Shown here: positions 55,247 to 64,000 of the stretch, one piece after another
How the letters are laid out: each line of letters begins with the position of its first letter
Position numbering within the stretch: the stretch's first letter is position 1
NCBI RefSeq assembly: GCF_001590905.1
Contig: NZ_BCTT01000020.1
Location: 59,669-123,668 of the forward strand
Direction: 5' to 3'
Length of the DNA: 64,000 nt
Origin: Serratia grimesii NBRC 13537
GTDB taxonomy: Bacteria > Pseudomonadota > Gammaproteobacteria > Enterobacterales > Enterobacteriaceae
Notes under the pieces: generated by a model
What the model saw: only the letters and a program-made list of their open reading frames with translations
The model's database searches: none
What the model was told of the DNA's origin: nothing
Translations under genes and position numbers: made by a program

Positions 55247-55272
55247 AAAAAAAGGGCGGGCCGGAGCCCGCC
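55247..55272 (-). terminator. Intrinsic terminator between the Prx-Grx and Lpd-like genes
   Basis: On the minus strand GGCGGGC-TCCG-GCCCGCC followed by C and seven T. It lies in the 77-bp gap and should reduce read-through from the Prx-Grx gene into the flavoprotein gene. Confidence 0.85.
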
Positions 55273-55306
55273 AAAAGTTCACGTTGGCTTTGTTATTACT
55301 TATAAA

Positions 55307-56038
55307 TCAGGCTGACAGGAAGGTTTCCAGGTCATCGCTACCGCCAATATGACGGCCGCCGATGAATACCTGCGGTACCGTGGCACGGCCGCTGACGGCG
55401 CGCAGGCTGACGGTAGTCGCGTCCTGACCCAGTACGATCTCTTCATACTGAATGCCACGTTCCTGCAGCATTTGTTTGGCTTTGGCACAGAACGGGCAGC
55501 CCGGCTTGGTAAACAGCGAAACCGATTCCTGCACTTTGAATTCTGGCGCCAGGTATTTCAGCATGGTGTCGGCGTCAGACACTTCAAACGGGTCGCCCGG
55601 CTTGTTGGGCTCGACAAACATTTTCTCTACTACGCCGTTACGCACCAGCATCGAGTAACGCCATGAGCGTGGGCCGAAGCCCAAATCGGCTTTCTCGACC
55701 AGCATGTTCATGCCTTTGGTGAATTCACCGTTGCCGTCCGGCACGAAGGTGATGTTTTCAGCATGTTGATCGGCTTTCCAGGCGTTCATCACGAAGGTAT
55801 CGTTCACCGAGACGCACAGGATGCTATCAACACCGTGCTGCTGGAATACGCTGGACAGCTCGTTGTAGCGCGGCAAGTGGCTGGAAGAGCAGGTTGGGGT
55901 GAATGCACCCGGCAGCGAAAAGACGATGACAGTTTTATCTTTGAACAGGTCATCGGTGGTGACATCAATCCATTGGTCGCCCTGACGTGTGTGGAAGGTA
56001 ACCTGAGGAACTTTTTTGCCTTCTTGACTGGTAAACAT
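55307..56038 (-). CDS. Peroxiredoxin-glutaredoxin fusion (hybrid Prx5)
   Basis: A 243-residue peroxidase reducing H2O2 and alkyl hydroperoxides with glutathione. The N-terminal Prx5 domain (about 1-165) has the peroxidatic Cys50 in [14 protein letters not shown] and the assisting Arg in RSWRYS. The C-terminal glutaredoxin domain (about 170-243) has CPFC at 181-184 and TVPQVFIGG. Orthologous fusions are known in Haemophilus and Vibrio (PrxA). AAGGAG precedes the ATG. Divergent from oxyR across 151 bp with OxyR-like elements. Confidence 0.94.
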   Translation of the reverse strand: MFTSQEGKKVPQVTFHTRQGDQWIDVTTDDLFKDKTVIVFSLPGAFTPTCSSSHLPRYNELSSVFQQHGVDSILCVSVNDTFVMNAWKADQHAENITFVPDGNGEFTKGMNMLVEKADLGFGPRSWRYSMLVRNGVVEKMFVEPNKPGDPFEVSDADTMLKYLAPEFKVQESVSLFTKPGCPFCAKAKQMLQERGIQYEEIVLGQDATTVSLRAVSGRATVPQVFIGGRHIGGSDDLETFLSA

Positions 56039-56123
56039 GAATTAACTCCTTAATTAGGAAATATAATTTTTAGCTATCAGCGTTATCTCGCTTTGTTGGG
56101 ACACATTATTAACGTCAGGACTT

Positions 56124-56171
56124 GATAGATCTAATCGCTCATTGCTATCTTATCTATCGCCATGAGCTATC
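56124..56171. promoter_or_regulatory. Putative OxyR-binding region between Prx-Grx and oxyR
   Basis: Four GATAG/CTAT elements (56124, 56145, 56154 and 56167) cluster just before oxyR. The OxyR site consists of four spaced ATAG elements; the spacing here is only approximate. It fits autoregulation of oxyR with peroxide induction of the Prx-Grx gene. Confidence 0.5.
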
Positions 56172-56189
56172 GTGGTCTGGAGGGAAACA

Positions 56190-57107
56190 ATGAATATTCG
56201 TGATTTAGAGTACCTGGTCGCCTTGGCCGAGCACCGGCATTTCCGCCGTGCCGCCGATTCATGCCATGTTAGCCAACCCACGCTCAGTGGGCAGATCCGC
56301 AAGCTGGAAGACGAACTGGGTGTGATGTTGCTCGAACGCACCAGCCGCAAAGTGTTATTTACCCAGGCGGGCCTGTTGCTGGTGGAGCAGGCGCGTACCG
56401 TGCTGCGCGAAGTCAAAGTTCTGAAAGAGATGGCCAGCCAGCAGGGCGAAGCCATGTCCGGGCCGCTGCATATCGGCCTGATCCCGACGGTCGGGCCTTA
56501 TTTGCTGCCGCAGATTATCCCTACGCTGCACAAAACCTTTCCCAAGCTGGAAATGTACCTGCATGAAGCGCAAACCCAACAGCTGCTGGCGCAACTCGAC
56601 AGCGGTAAACTGGACTGCGCGATCCTGGCGTTGGTGAAGGAAACCGAAGCCTTTATCGAAGTGCCGTTGTTTGATGAACCAATGAAGCTGGCGGTGTACT
56701 CCGATCACCCATGGTCACAACGTGACCGCGTGGCGATGCCGGATTTGGCAGGGGAAAAACTGCTGATGCTGGAAGATGGTCACTGCTTGCGCGATCAGGC
56801 AATGGGCTTTTGCTTCCAGGCCGGTGCCGACGAGGATACCCATTTCCGGGCGACCAGCCTGGAAACGCTGCGCAATATGGTGGCGGCGGGCAGTGGTATT
56901 ACATTGCTGCCTTCATTGGCGGTACCGCCACAGCGTGAGCGTGACGGTGTGTGCTATCTCGACTGTTATAAACCGGAACCCAAGCGCACTATTGCGCTGG
57001 TGTACCGCCCCGGCTCCCCATTGCGCAGTCGTTATGAGCAATTGGCCGAGGCGATCCGCGAGCACATGCAAAATTACCTGGATACCACGCTAAAACAGGC
57101 GGTTTAA
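56190..57107 (+). CDS. oxyR: Hydrogen peroxide-sensing regulator OxyR
   Basis: A LysR-family activator of peroxide defence. The 305 residues have an N-terminal HTH ([20 protein letters not shown]) and the redox-switch cysteines Cys199 (EDGHCLRD) and Cys208 (MGFCFQ). ATG 56190 follows GGAGGG. Its 3' end overlaps the convergent sthA by 18 bp, so no terminator separates them. Confidence 0.98.
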   Translation: MNIRDLEYLVALAEHRHFRRAADSCHVSQPTLSGQIRKLEDELGVMLLERTSRKVLFTQAGLLLVEQARTVLREVKVLKEMASQQGEAMSGPLHIGLIPTVGPYLLPQIIPTLHKTFPKLEMYLHEAQTQQLLAQLDSGKLDCAILALVKETEAFIEVPLFDEPMKLAVYSDHPWSQRDRVAMPDLAGEKLLMLEDGHCLRDQAMGFCFQAGADEDTHFRATSLETLRNMVAAGSGITLLPSLAVPPQRERDGVCYLDCYKPEPKRTIALVYRPGSPLRSRYEQLAEAIREHMQNYLDTTLKQAV

Positions 57108-58487
57108 GCCGTTCAGCGCTGCCACCCGGTAGGCTTCGGCCATGGTCGGATAGTTGAAGGTCGTATTAACGAAATACTCGATAGTATTGCCTTCACCTTT
57201 CTGTTCCATGATCGCCTGACCAATGTGAATGATCTCTGCCGCACGCTCACCGAAGCAGTGGATCCCAAGGATCTGCAAGGTGTCGCGATGGAACAAGATC
57301 TTCAGACTGCCGACATTCATCCCGGCAATCTGCGCACGCGCCAGGTGCTTGAACTGAGCGCGGCCCACTTCATATGGCACTTTCATCGCCGTCAGTTCCT
57401 GCTCGGTTTTACCAACAGAGCTGATTTCCGGAATGGTGTAGATACCGGTCGGGATGTCTTCAATCAGATGCCCGCTGGCTTCACCGGAGGCAATCGCCTG
57501 TGCGGCAATACGGCCCTGATCGTAAGCGGCAGATGCCAGGCTTGGATAACCAATTACGTCACCCACGGCATAAATGTGCGACAGCGCAGTCTGGTACATG
57601 CTGTTCACTTTCAGCAGGCCACGGCTGTCTGATTCCAGACCGACGTTCTCCAGCCCCAGCGAGTCTGTGTTACCGGTACGGCCGTTGGCGTACAGCAGGC
57701 AGTCCGCTTTCACTTTTTTGCCGGATTTCAGGTGAACAATCACGCCGTCGTCGGTGCCTTCGATCTTCTCGAACTCTTCGTTGTGACGGATCACTACGCC
57801 ATTGTTCCAGAAGTGGTAAGACAGTGAGTCCGACATTTCCTGATCGAGGAACGCCAGCAGGCGATCGCGGGTGTTGATCAGATCAACCTTCACGTTCAGA
57901 CCACGGAAGATCGACGCATACTCGCAGCCGATCACCCCGGCACCGTAAATGATGACGTGGCGCGGTTCGTGATTCAGTTCGAGGATAGAGTCGCTGTTAT
58001 AGATGCGTGGATGATTGAAATCTACGCTCGACGGGTTGTAAGGACGTGAACCGCAGGCGATGACAATATGATCGGCACGGATAGTGTCCTGGGTGCCATC
58101 CATATAGCTAACGCTGACGGTATTGGCGTCGATAAAGCGTGCATCACCGGCAAACAACTTACATTGGTTACGCTCATAGAAACCTTGGCGCATCCGGGTT
58201 TGCTGGTTAATGACGTTATCTGCATGGCGTAAAATATCAGGGAATGTCGCGCTGAGTGTGCGTGAATTGTTGTAAAGCGGGTTCTGGTTGAATTCGATAA
58301 TGCGGCTAACGGCGTGGCGGAGAGCTTTGGACGGGATAGTACCCCAATGAGTACATCCGCCGCCTACGTTATTGTACCGTTCGATAACGGCCACGCGGGC
58401 GCCCTGTTTCACCAGCCCCATAGCGGCACCTTCACCACCAGGGCCCGAGCCAATTACGATGGCATCAAATTGATAGTGCTGTTGCAT
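57090..58487 (-). CDS. sthA: Soluble pyridine nucleotide transhydrogenase
   Basis: An FAD enzyme moving hydride from NADPH to NAD+. The 465 residues are in the Lpd fold family, with FAD motif [12 protein letters not shown]. The redox disulfide is lost: [13 protein letters not shown] keeps the first Cys but has Thr in place of the second, as in E. coli SthA. The NAD motif is [12 protein letters not shown]. Convergent overlap with oxyR. Confidence 0.97.
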   Translation of the reverse strand: MQQHYQFDAIVIGSGPGGEGAAMGLVKQGARVAVIERYNNVGGGCTHWGTIPSKALRHAVSRIIEFNQNPLYNNSRTLSATFPDILRHADNVINQQTRMRQGFYERNQCKLFAGDARFIDANTVSVSYMDGTQDTIRADHIVIACGSRPYNPSSVDFNHPRIYNSDSILELNHEPRHVIIYGAGVIGCEYASIFRGLNVKVDLINTRDRLLAFLDQEMSDSLSYHFWNNGVVIRHNEEFEKIEGTDDGVIVHLKSGKKVKADCLLYANGRTGNTDSLGLENVGLESDSRGLLKVNSMYQTALSHIYAVGDVIGYPSLASAAYDQGRIAAQAIASGEASGHLIEDIPTGIYTIPEISSVGKTEQELTAMKVPYEVGRAQFKHLARAQIAGMNVGSLKILFHRDTLQILGIHCFGERAAEIIHIGQAIMEQKGEGNTIEYFVNTTFNYPTMAEAYRVAALNGLNRLF

Positions 58488-58703
58488 AGGGGAGAGACCT
58501 GTTCTTATACAAAATTACAACGGTATCTTAACATCATAGCGCTGAGTGCCCAATCACCATTAGGCTTTTTGAGGCAAAGCACAAATGGTGCAGGCTGAAA
58601 CTGTGACAGGGCGCGTTTGTATAAATGCTGTTGCAATAAAATTTGCTATATTGCCGAGTCTACGGCGTTAGACTGAGAAAATGGATCTTATCTGGATATG
58701 CAT

Positions 58704-59336
58704 ATGGGCGTCAGAGCACAACAAAAAGAACGGACTCGTCGTTCCCTCATCGAGGCGGCCTTCAGCCAGCTAAGCGCCGAGCGCAGCTTTGCCAGCCTGA
58801 GCCTGCGTGAAGTCTCGCGTGAAGCCGGTATCGCACCGACGTCATTTTACCGCCACTTTCGTGACGTGGATGAGCTTGGACTAACCATGGTTGATGAGAG
58901 CGGGTTGATGCTGCGTCAACTAATGCGGCAGGCCCGTCAGCGTATTGCCAAAGGTGGCAGTGTGATCCGCACCTCTGTCTCCACCTTTATGGAGTTTATC
59001 GGCAATAACCCCAACGCATTCCGTTTGCTGTTGCGTGAGCGCTCCGGTACATCGGCGGCTTTCCGTGCGGCAGTGGCGCGTGAGATCCAACATTTTATCG
59101 CCGAACTGGCGGATTACCTCGAGCTCGAAAACCATATGCCGCGGAGTTTTACCGAAGCGCAGGCAGAAGCTATGGTGACCATCGTATTTAGCGCCGGTGC
59201 TGAAGCGCTGGATATCGACATTGATCAACGTCGTCGGCTTGAAGAGCGTTTAGTGTTGCAACTACGGATGATTTCCAAAGGTGCTTATTATTGGTATCGC
59301 CGTGAGCAAGAAAAGTCTTCTGTATCCCACGTATAA
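58704..59336 (+). CDS. fabR: TetR-family repressor FabR
   Basis: Represses the unsaturated fatty-acid genes fabA and fabB in response to acyl chain composition. The 210 residues have an N-terminal TetR HTH ([19 protein letters not shown]) and a helical ligand domain. ATG 58704 (MGVRAQQ) is chosen over ATG 58698 by ribosome-site spacing and family start. yijD follows 14 bases later, so the two form an operon. Confidence 0.95.
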   Translation: MGVRAQQKERTRRSLIEAAFSQLSAERSFASLSLREVSREAGIAPTSFYRHFRDVDELGLTMVDESGLMLRQLMRQARQRIAKGGSVIRTSVSTFMEFIGNNPNAFRLLLRERSGTSAAFRAAVAREIQHFIAELADYLELENHMPRSFTEAQAEAMVTIVFSAGAEALDIDIDQRRRLEERLVLQLRMISKGAYYWYRREQEKSSVSHV

Positions 59337-59350
59337 AAAGGTAGAAAGCG

Positions 59351-59719
59351 ATGGAAAAACCAGGCCGTGAGAATGGCACCTTACTGCTGGCGTTGATTGC
59401 CGGCCTTTCGATCAACGGTTCGTTCGCCGCGCTGTTCAGTTCGGTGGTGCCGTTTTCGATTTTCCCGATAATTGCTTTAGTGTTGGCGGTTTACTGTCTG
59501 CATCAGCGTTATCTGCATCGTGCGATGCCAGACGGCATGCCCAAGCTGGCCGCAGCGACTTTCCTATTGGGGGTCTTGCTGTACAGTGCGATCGTCCGTG
59601 CCGAATACCCGCAGATTGGTTCTAACTTCCTGCCGGCAATTGTTTCCGTGGCGCTGGTGTTCTGGATTGGTATTAAGCTGAAGGCGCGTAAGGTGCTGGA
59701 TGAGAACACACCTGTGTAA
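59351..59719 (+). CDS. yijD: DUF1422 inner-membrane protein YijD
   Basis: A small inner-membrane protein of unknown function, 122 residues with four predicted transmembrane helices. The conserved pairing with fabR suggests a membrane-lipid connection, but nothing in the sequence gives a reaction. An AAAGGT ribosome site lies upstream. Confidence 0.93.
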   Translation: MEKPGRENGTLLLALIAGLSINGSFAALFSSVVPFSIFPIIALVLAVYCLHQRYLHRAMPDGMPKLAAATFLLGVLLYSAIVRAEYPQIGSNFLPAIVSVALVFWIGIKLKARKVLDENTPV

Positions 59720-59771
59720 GTAATAGGCAGAAAGAAAGCAGGGGCGCGGTAATAACGGCGCCCCTGTCAGA

Positions 59772-60875
59772 TTAAACGCGTTTTTCCAACAGGACGCCGC
59801 ATTCCATATGATGGGTGTACGGGAACTGATCGAACAGTGCAAGGCGGCTGACCTTATGGGTTTCTTGCAAGGTCTCCAGATTGGCACACAGTGTTTCCGG
59901 GTTGCATGAGATATACAGAATACGCGGATAAGCCTGCACCATTTTCACCGTTTCATCATCTAGCCCACTGCGTGGGGGATCGACAAAAATGGTTTCGCAG
60001 TTATAGCTGCTCAGATCGATACCTTTCAACCGAGTAAACTCGCGTACCCCGTTCATCGCTTGGGTAAAGTCTTCTGCGGCCATGCGGATAATCTGCACGT
60101 TATCGATATGATTGGCGGCAATGTTGTACTGTGCCGATGCGACCGAAGGTTTGGCGATTTCAGTGGCCAGTACCCGCTCAAAGTTGCGCGCCAGTGCCAA
60201 AGAGAAGTTACCGTTCCCACAGTACAGTTCCAGTAAGTCCCCTTTAGAACCGGTGGTTACGTCCAGCGCCCATTCCAGCATCTGTATATTCAGAGCCGCA
60301 TTCGGCTGGGTGAAGCTATTTTCCACCTGGCGGTAAATCATGTCGCGACCGGCAACCGGCAGCACTTCGTCTACGTAATCCTGATCCAGCATGATTTTCA
60401 TTTTTGACGCGCGGCCAATCAGCTGCAGATCAAAACCTTGTGCACGTAGATCGTCACGCAGTTTTTCTGCCTGCTGCTGCCATGCATCGTCTAACTTGCG
60501 GTGATACAGCAATGAGGCGATGATTTTGCCGCTGCGCGTCGACAGGTAGTCAATCTGGAACAGCTTGCGGCGTAGAATAGGTTCCGGTTTGATGGCGGCA
60601 ATCAACGCAGTCATCAGACGGTTAATTAATTCGCTGGCAGCAGGGAACTGATCAACGCGAATACGCTGCTTGGTCTGCTGATCAAACATGATGTGATACA
60701 TCTCGTCTTCATCATGCCAGATGCGGAATTCGGCGCGCATACGGTAGTGGCTCACTGGCGAGCGGAACACTTCCGGCTCGGGTGCCGTGAACGGTGACAT
60801 CAGCGTCTTCAGCCGGGCAGTTTTCTCCGCCAGTTGGTCATCGTAACGTTCAATAGGCAAATTCTCGGGCGTCAT
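59772..60875 (-). CDS. trmA: tRNA (uracil-54-C5)-methyltransferase
   Basis: SAM-dependent formation of ribothymidine at position 54 of the tRNA T-loop. The 367 residues have the class-I SAM fold [15 protein letters not shown], the catalytic Cys in YISCNPETL and the general-base region DPPRSGLD. No Fe-S cysteine cluster is present, which separates it from RlmC and RlmD. Convergent with yijD. Confidence 0.97.
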   Translation of the reverse strand: MTPENLPIERYDDQLAEKTARLKTLMSPFTAPEPEVFRSPVSHYRMRAEFRIWHDEDEMYHIMFDQQTKQRIRVDQFPAASELINRLMTALIAAIKPEPILRRKLFQIDYLSTRSGKIIASLLYHRKLDDAWQQQAEKLRDDLRAQGFDLQLIGRASKMKIMLDQDYVDEVLPVAGRDMIYRQVENSFTQPNAALNIQMLEWALDVTTGSKGDLLELYCGNGNFSLALARNFERVLATEIAKPSVASAQYNIAANHIDNVQIIRMAAEDFTQAMNGVREFTRLKGIDLSSYNCETIFVDPPRSGLDDETVKMVQAYPRILYISCNPETLCANLETLQETHKVSRLALFDQFPYTHHMECGVLLEKRV

Positions 60876-60969
60876 GTTTCTTCTCGTCAGGCAAATTTGA
60901 TCAGCGGGGATTGTAGGGAATCAGCCCGTGAAGTCCAGTTTTGTCGTGTTTATTATTTGTAACATTAAT

Positions 60970-60985
60970 AGCAGTCTAGACATCT
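60970..60985. promoter_or_regulatory. Candidate MetJ operator (two tandem met boxes) over the btuB promoter
   Basis: AGCAGTCT and AGACATCT lie in exact 8-bp register and match AGACGTCT at 6 and 7 of 8 positions, as good as individual boxes of the metB and metF operators in this window. They cover the putative -35 of btuB. Confidence 0.5.
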
Positions 60986-61005
60986 ATTTGCATTGATCGT
61001 AGCAT
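60977..61005 (+). promoter_or_regulatory. Candidate btuB promoter
   Basis: TAGACA (5 of 6 to TTGACA), a 17-base spacer and TAGCAT (4 of 6). Transcription would start near 61010-61012, just where the riboswitch fold begins. Confidence 0.55.
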
Positions 61006-61009
61006 TGTC

Positions 61010-61276
61010 GTCCGGCCTCAAGCAGCGAGTGAAAAGGGAATCCGGTGTGAATCCGGAGCTGACGCGCAGCGGTATGGGGAAGTCACGGCGATAGCGTTCT
61101 ACGCAGACACTGTCCATTGCAGGATGGGAAGTCATCGCCCGGTGTAGGTTGCTTATCAACAGCCTGCAACTCCCAAGCCCGAAGACCTGCCGGTGTTACG
61201 TCGCAATGTCCGTGGTCGTCGCGAAATATCGGCCATGATCCTGCGGCATCCGCCAATTAAGTTTGGATGCTTTTTC
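61010..61276 (+). ncRNA. Cobalamin riboswitch (btuB leader)
   Basis: Conserved adenosylcobalamin aptamer blocks are visible: GGGAATCCGGTGTGAATCC, GAGCTGACGCGCAGCGGTA, GGGAAGTCATCGCC and the B12 box AGCCCGAAGACCTGCC (61176-61191). The expression platform is a hairpin GCATCC (61246) / GGATGC (61265) that buries the btuB ribosome site, so effector binding blocks translation. The layout parallels the E. coli btuB leader. Confidence 0.93.
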
Positions 61277-63148
61277 ATGACAATTACAAAAAACACGCTG
61301 CTGATGGTGGTTTCCTCCGTCACGGCTTTTTCTGGCTGGGCGCAAGACAACACCACAGCGAATAACAGCGAAAATCTGGTTGTTTCCGCCAACCGTTTCC
61401 CGCAGCCGGTTTCTTCGGTATTGGCACCCACTTCCGTCGTAACGCGTGATGATATCGATCGTTGGCAGGCAAAAAGCCTGACCGACGTAATGCGTCGCCT
61501 GCCGGGTGTGGATGTCGGACAGAATGGTGGTTTAGGGCAAAAAAGTTCACTGTTTATCCGCGGTACCAATTCCAGCCATGTGCTGGTGTTGATTGACGGT
61601 ATTCGCCTTAACCAAGCCGGTATCAGCGGTTCTTCCGATCTCAGCCAAATTCCGATCTCACTGGTGCAGAAAATCGAATATATCCGCGGTCCACGTTCGG
61701 CCGTGTATGGTTCTGATGCGATTGGCGGCGTGGTCAACATTATTACCACCCGTGAAAAGAACGGCAGCACCCTTTCCGCTGGCGTGGGTTCAAACGGCTA
61801 TCAGACCTATGACGGATCAACACAACAACAGCTAGGGGATAGCACGGTTGCGACGGTTGCCGGTAACTACACTTATACCAAAGGCTATGATGTGGTGGCT
61901 TATGGCAGCACGGGAATGCAGAGTCAGCAAGATCGCGACGGCTTCATGAGTAAATCGCTGTACGGTGCTATTGATCATCAGTTTAATGAGGCTATCAGTG
62001 GTTTTGTCCGTGGCTATGGTTATGACAATCGCACTGCTTATGATGGTTATTATTCATCGCCGACCAGCCCACTGATTGATACTCGTAAGCTGTACAGCCA
62101 GACCTGGGACACGGGTCTGCGTTATAAGGAAGGTAGCTACGCGACTCAACTGATTGGCAGCTACAGCCACAGTAAGGATTATGATTATGATCCTCGTCTG
62201 GGTATGTATGACAGTTCGGCAAGTCTGGTGGACTCGGAGCAGTACAACCTGCAATGGGGGAATACCTTGCAGTTGGGCCAGGGGACGGTGAGTTCAGGGG
62301 TTGACTGGCAGCATCAGGCAATCAAGCCGGACTCCACCAGTGTCAATGGTGAAAAAAGCCAGCGTGACGCAGGCGTCTATCTGACCGCGCAGCAACTGGT
62401 TGGTCCGGTAACGTTGGAAGGTGCGGTACGCGGTGACGACCATTCTGAATTCGGTTGGCACGGCACTTGGCAAACCAGTGCTGCCTGGGAGTTTGTCGAA
62501 GGGTATCGCTTTATTGCCTCCTATGGGACGGCATTTAAAGCCCCTAATATGAGCCAGCTATATGGCAACTTCGGAAATAACACCGCTCTGAAGCCGGAAG
62601 AAAGTAAGCAATGGGAAGGTGGTTTTGAAGGTTTGACTGGGCCTGTGACTTGGCGTGTGTCGGGTTACCGTAACGATATTGATAACCTGATCGATTCCAC
62701 TGGGGAAACCAATTACGTTTATTACAATATTGGTAAGGCGACGATTAAAGGTATAGAAGCGACAGCCTCGTTTGATACTGGTCCGCTAACCCATCGTATT
62801 GGCTACGACTATGTTGATCCACGTAATGCCAAGACCAACGAAGTGCTACTGCGTCGAGCCAAACAACAGGTGAAGTATGAGTTGGATTGGCAGGTTTATG
62901 ATTTTGACTGGGCGGTTACCTATCAATACTTGGGTGAGCGCTATGATAAAGACTACAGCACCTACCCAGAGCAAAACGTCAAACTTGGCGGTGTTAGCCT
63001 GTGGGATCTCGCAGTTTCGTATCCGGTCACATCTCATCTGACAGTTCGTGGTAGAATCGCCAACCTGTTTGATAAAGATTATGAGACGGCTTATGGCTAC
63101 GCTACTCCAGGAAGAGAATACTACCTCACTGGAAGCTATACCTTCTAA
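61277..63148 (+). CDS. btuB: TonB-dependent vitamin B12 receptor BtuB
   Basis: The outer-membrane receptor that binds cobalamin and imports it with TonB energy. The 623-residue precursor has a signal peptide ending SGWAQ-DN, a TonB box (ENLVVSA), a plug domain (to about residue 150, [18 protein letters not shown]) and a 22-strand barrel ending in aromatic [12 protein letters not shown] 61277 is chosen inside a longer frame because the riboswitch platform ends there. It overlaps murI by 56 bp. Confidence 0.97.
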   Translation: MTITKNTLLMVVSSVTAFSGWAQDNTTANNSENLVVSANRFPQPVSSVLAPTSVVTRDDIDRWQAKSLTDVMRRLPGVDVGQNGGLGQKSSLFIRGTNSSHVLVLIDGIRLNQAGISGSSDLSQIPISLVQKIEYIRGPRSAVYGSDAIGGVVNIITTREKNGSTLSAGVGSNGYQTYDGSTQQQLGDSTVATVAGNYTYTKGYDVVAYGSTGMQSQQDRDGFMSKSLYGAIDHQFNEAISGFVRGYGYDNRTAYDGYYSSPTSPLIDTRKLYSQTWDTGLRYKEGSYATQLIGSYSHSKDYDYDPRLGMYDSSASLVDSEQYNLQWGNTLQLGQGTVSSGVDWQHQAIKPDSTSVNGEKSQRDAGVYLTAQQLVGPVTLEGAVRGDDHSEFGWHGTWQTSAAWEFVEGYRFIASYGTAFKAPNMSQLYGNFGNNTALKPEESKQWEGGFEGLTGPVTWRVSGYRNDIDNLIDSTGETNYVYYNIGKATIKGIEATASFDTGPLTHRIGYDYVDPRNAKTNEVLLRRAKQQVKYELDWQVYDFDWAVTYQYLGERYDKDYSTYPEQNVKLGGVSLWDLAVSYPVTSHLTVRGRIANLFDKDYETAYGYATPGREYYLTGSYTF

Positions 63149-63956
63149 CACCACCGCAAAGGCCCGTCCGACGGTGCTGGTATTTGATTCCGGTGTCGGC
63201 GGGTTATCGGTGTATCAAGAGGTTCGGCAACTGTTGCCGGACCTCCACTATATATACGCTTTCGATAATGTGGCGTTCCCCTACGGCGAGAAATCCGAAG
63301 AGTTTATTGTTGAGCGTGTGCTTGAGATTGTCAGCGCGGTGCAGCAACGACATCCTCTGGCGATTGTCATCATCGCTTGCAACACTGCCAGTACCGTATC
63401 TTTGCCAGCCTTGCGTGAGCGCTTTACCTTCCCTGTCGTCGGCGTTGTGCCCGCCATCAAACCCGCTGCTCGCTTAACTGCCAATGGCGTGGTTGGTTTG
63501 TTGGCTACCCGCGGTACCGTACAGCGTACGTATACCCATGAGTTGATCGCCCGCTTCGCGACTGATTGCAAGATAGAGTTATTAGGGTCTTCAGAGCTGG
63601 TGGAGCTGGCGGAAGCCAAACTGCACGGTGAAGCTGTACCACTGCCGACGTTGAAGAAGATTCTTCATCCATGGCTGAGCATGCGCGAGCCACCAGATAC
63701 TGTCGTGCTCGGTTGCACCCACTTCCCTCTATTAGCAGAAGAGTTAATGCAGGTGCTACCAGAAGGAACGCGGCTGATTGATTCCGGTGCGGCTATTGCC
63801 CGTCGTACCGCTTGGCTGATTTCGACGCAGGAAAATTTGGTGTCGACGCAGGAAGAGAATCTGGCGTATTGCATGGCGTTAAATGAAGACACTGATGCTT
63901 TATTGCCCGTTCTGCAGGGTTATGGCTTTAAATCGTTGAAAAAACTGCCACTTTAA
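63093..63956 (+). CDS. murI: Glutamate racemase
   Basis: Makes D-glutamate for peptidoglycan. The 287 residues include the two catalytic cysteines in IACNTAST and LGCTHFPL and the N-terminal [12 protein letters not shown]. The start at 63093 lies inside the end of btuB in another frame. The same overlap occurs in E. coli, and the extra N-terminal segment (MATLLQEEN) is typical of enterobacterial MurI. In relatives an rRNA operon follows; the last 44 bases here are too few to show it. Confidence 0.96.
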   Translation: MATLLQEENTTSLEAIPSNTTAKARPTVLVFDSGVGGLSVYQEVRQLLPDLHYIYAFDNVAFPYGEKSEEFIVERVLEIVSAVQQRHPLAIVIIACNTASTVSLPALRERFTFPVVGVVPAIKPAARLTANGVVGLLATRGTVQRTYTHELIARFATDCKIELLGSSELVELAEAKLHGEAVPLPTLKKILHPWLSMREPPDTVVLGCTHFPLLAEELMQVLPEGTRLIDSGAAIARRTAWLISTQENLVSTQEENLAYCMALNEDTDALLPVLQGYGFKSLKKLPL

Positions 63957-64000
63957 GGCTGTTTTGGTTAAACATTCAACGGTCGGAAAAAATATTGAAA

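Noticed and set aside
56039..56189. OxyS small RNA, divergent from oxyR as in E. coli
   Set aside because: The divergent transcript here encodes the Prx-Grx protein; no OxyS-like hairpins with a terminator fit in the 151-bp gap.
59739..59766. Possible terminator between yijD and trmA
   Set aside because: CAGGGGCGC / GCGCCCCTG can pair but has a 10-base loop and no T-run on either side; not listed as a terminator.
63957..64000. Start of an rRNA operon promoter after murI
   Set aside because: Expected from E. coli gene order, but the 44 visible bases contain no convincing Fis site, UP element or P1 promoter.

Overview
The window is a stretch of enterobacterial core chromosome. Gene order, protein sequences and a moderate GC content point to Yersiniaceae, most likely Serratia. 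This is inferred from family knowledge, since no marker such as 16S rRNA is present. I see no prophage, insertion sequence, CRISPR array, integrase or tRNA gene. Nearly every gene is full length.

Layout. 1-3084 (minus): end of a lipopolysaccharide core cluster (partial glycosyltransferase, waaC, waaF, hldD). 3325-5556: kbl-tdh threonine degradation. 5590-9443 (minus): gpmI-envC-yibQ. 9744-12961: yibN-grxC-secB-gpsA-cysE. 13032-14592 (minus): a DUF3313 lipoprotein and a CHAD-domain protein. 14655-17260 (minus): cpxR-cpxA-trmL, divergent from cpxP with its 3' UTR small RNA CpxQ. 18022-21293: fieF, pfkA, sbp. 21360-24853: tpiA, yiiQ, yiiR, fpr and a putative Fe-S-binding regulator. 25150-26334: emrD. 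26365-29903 (minus): glpF-glpK-glpX. 30444-36333: zapB, rraA, menA, hslVU, ftsN, cytR. 36623-39233: priA and rpmE. 39311-44668: the methionine block metJ, metBL, metF. 44772-47408: ppc. 47729-53716: the bipolar arginine cluster argE / argCBGH. 53781-58487: an oxidative-stress cluster (Lpd-like flavoprotein, peroxiredoxin-glutaredoxin fusion, oxyR, sthA). 58704-60875: fabR-yijD and trmA. 60970-63956: btuB under a cobalamin riboswitch, then murI, which in relatives is followed by an rRNA operon.

The order matches two separate E. coli regions (waa/kbl to cysE-trmL, and cpx to murI) joined at trmL|cpxA. Relative to E. coli, cdh, katG and some small genes are missing, and argG lies inside the arg operon.

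Regulatory sites readable directly: tandem MetJ boxes before metB and metF, and a candidate pair over the btuB -35; paired ARG boxes between argE and argC; a perfect CpxR box between cpxR and cpxP; a GlpR operator before glpF; a sigma-32-type hslVU promoter; an OxyR-like element; and a perfect 6-6-6 inverted repeat before the Fe-S-regulator/fpr operon. I found no wholly new system. The least-described items are the Fe-S-regulator/fpr unit, the candidate MetJ control of btuB, and the flavoprotein with a C-terminal CxxC tail next to the Prx-Grx fusion and oxyR.
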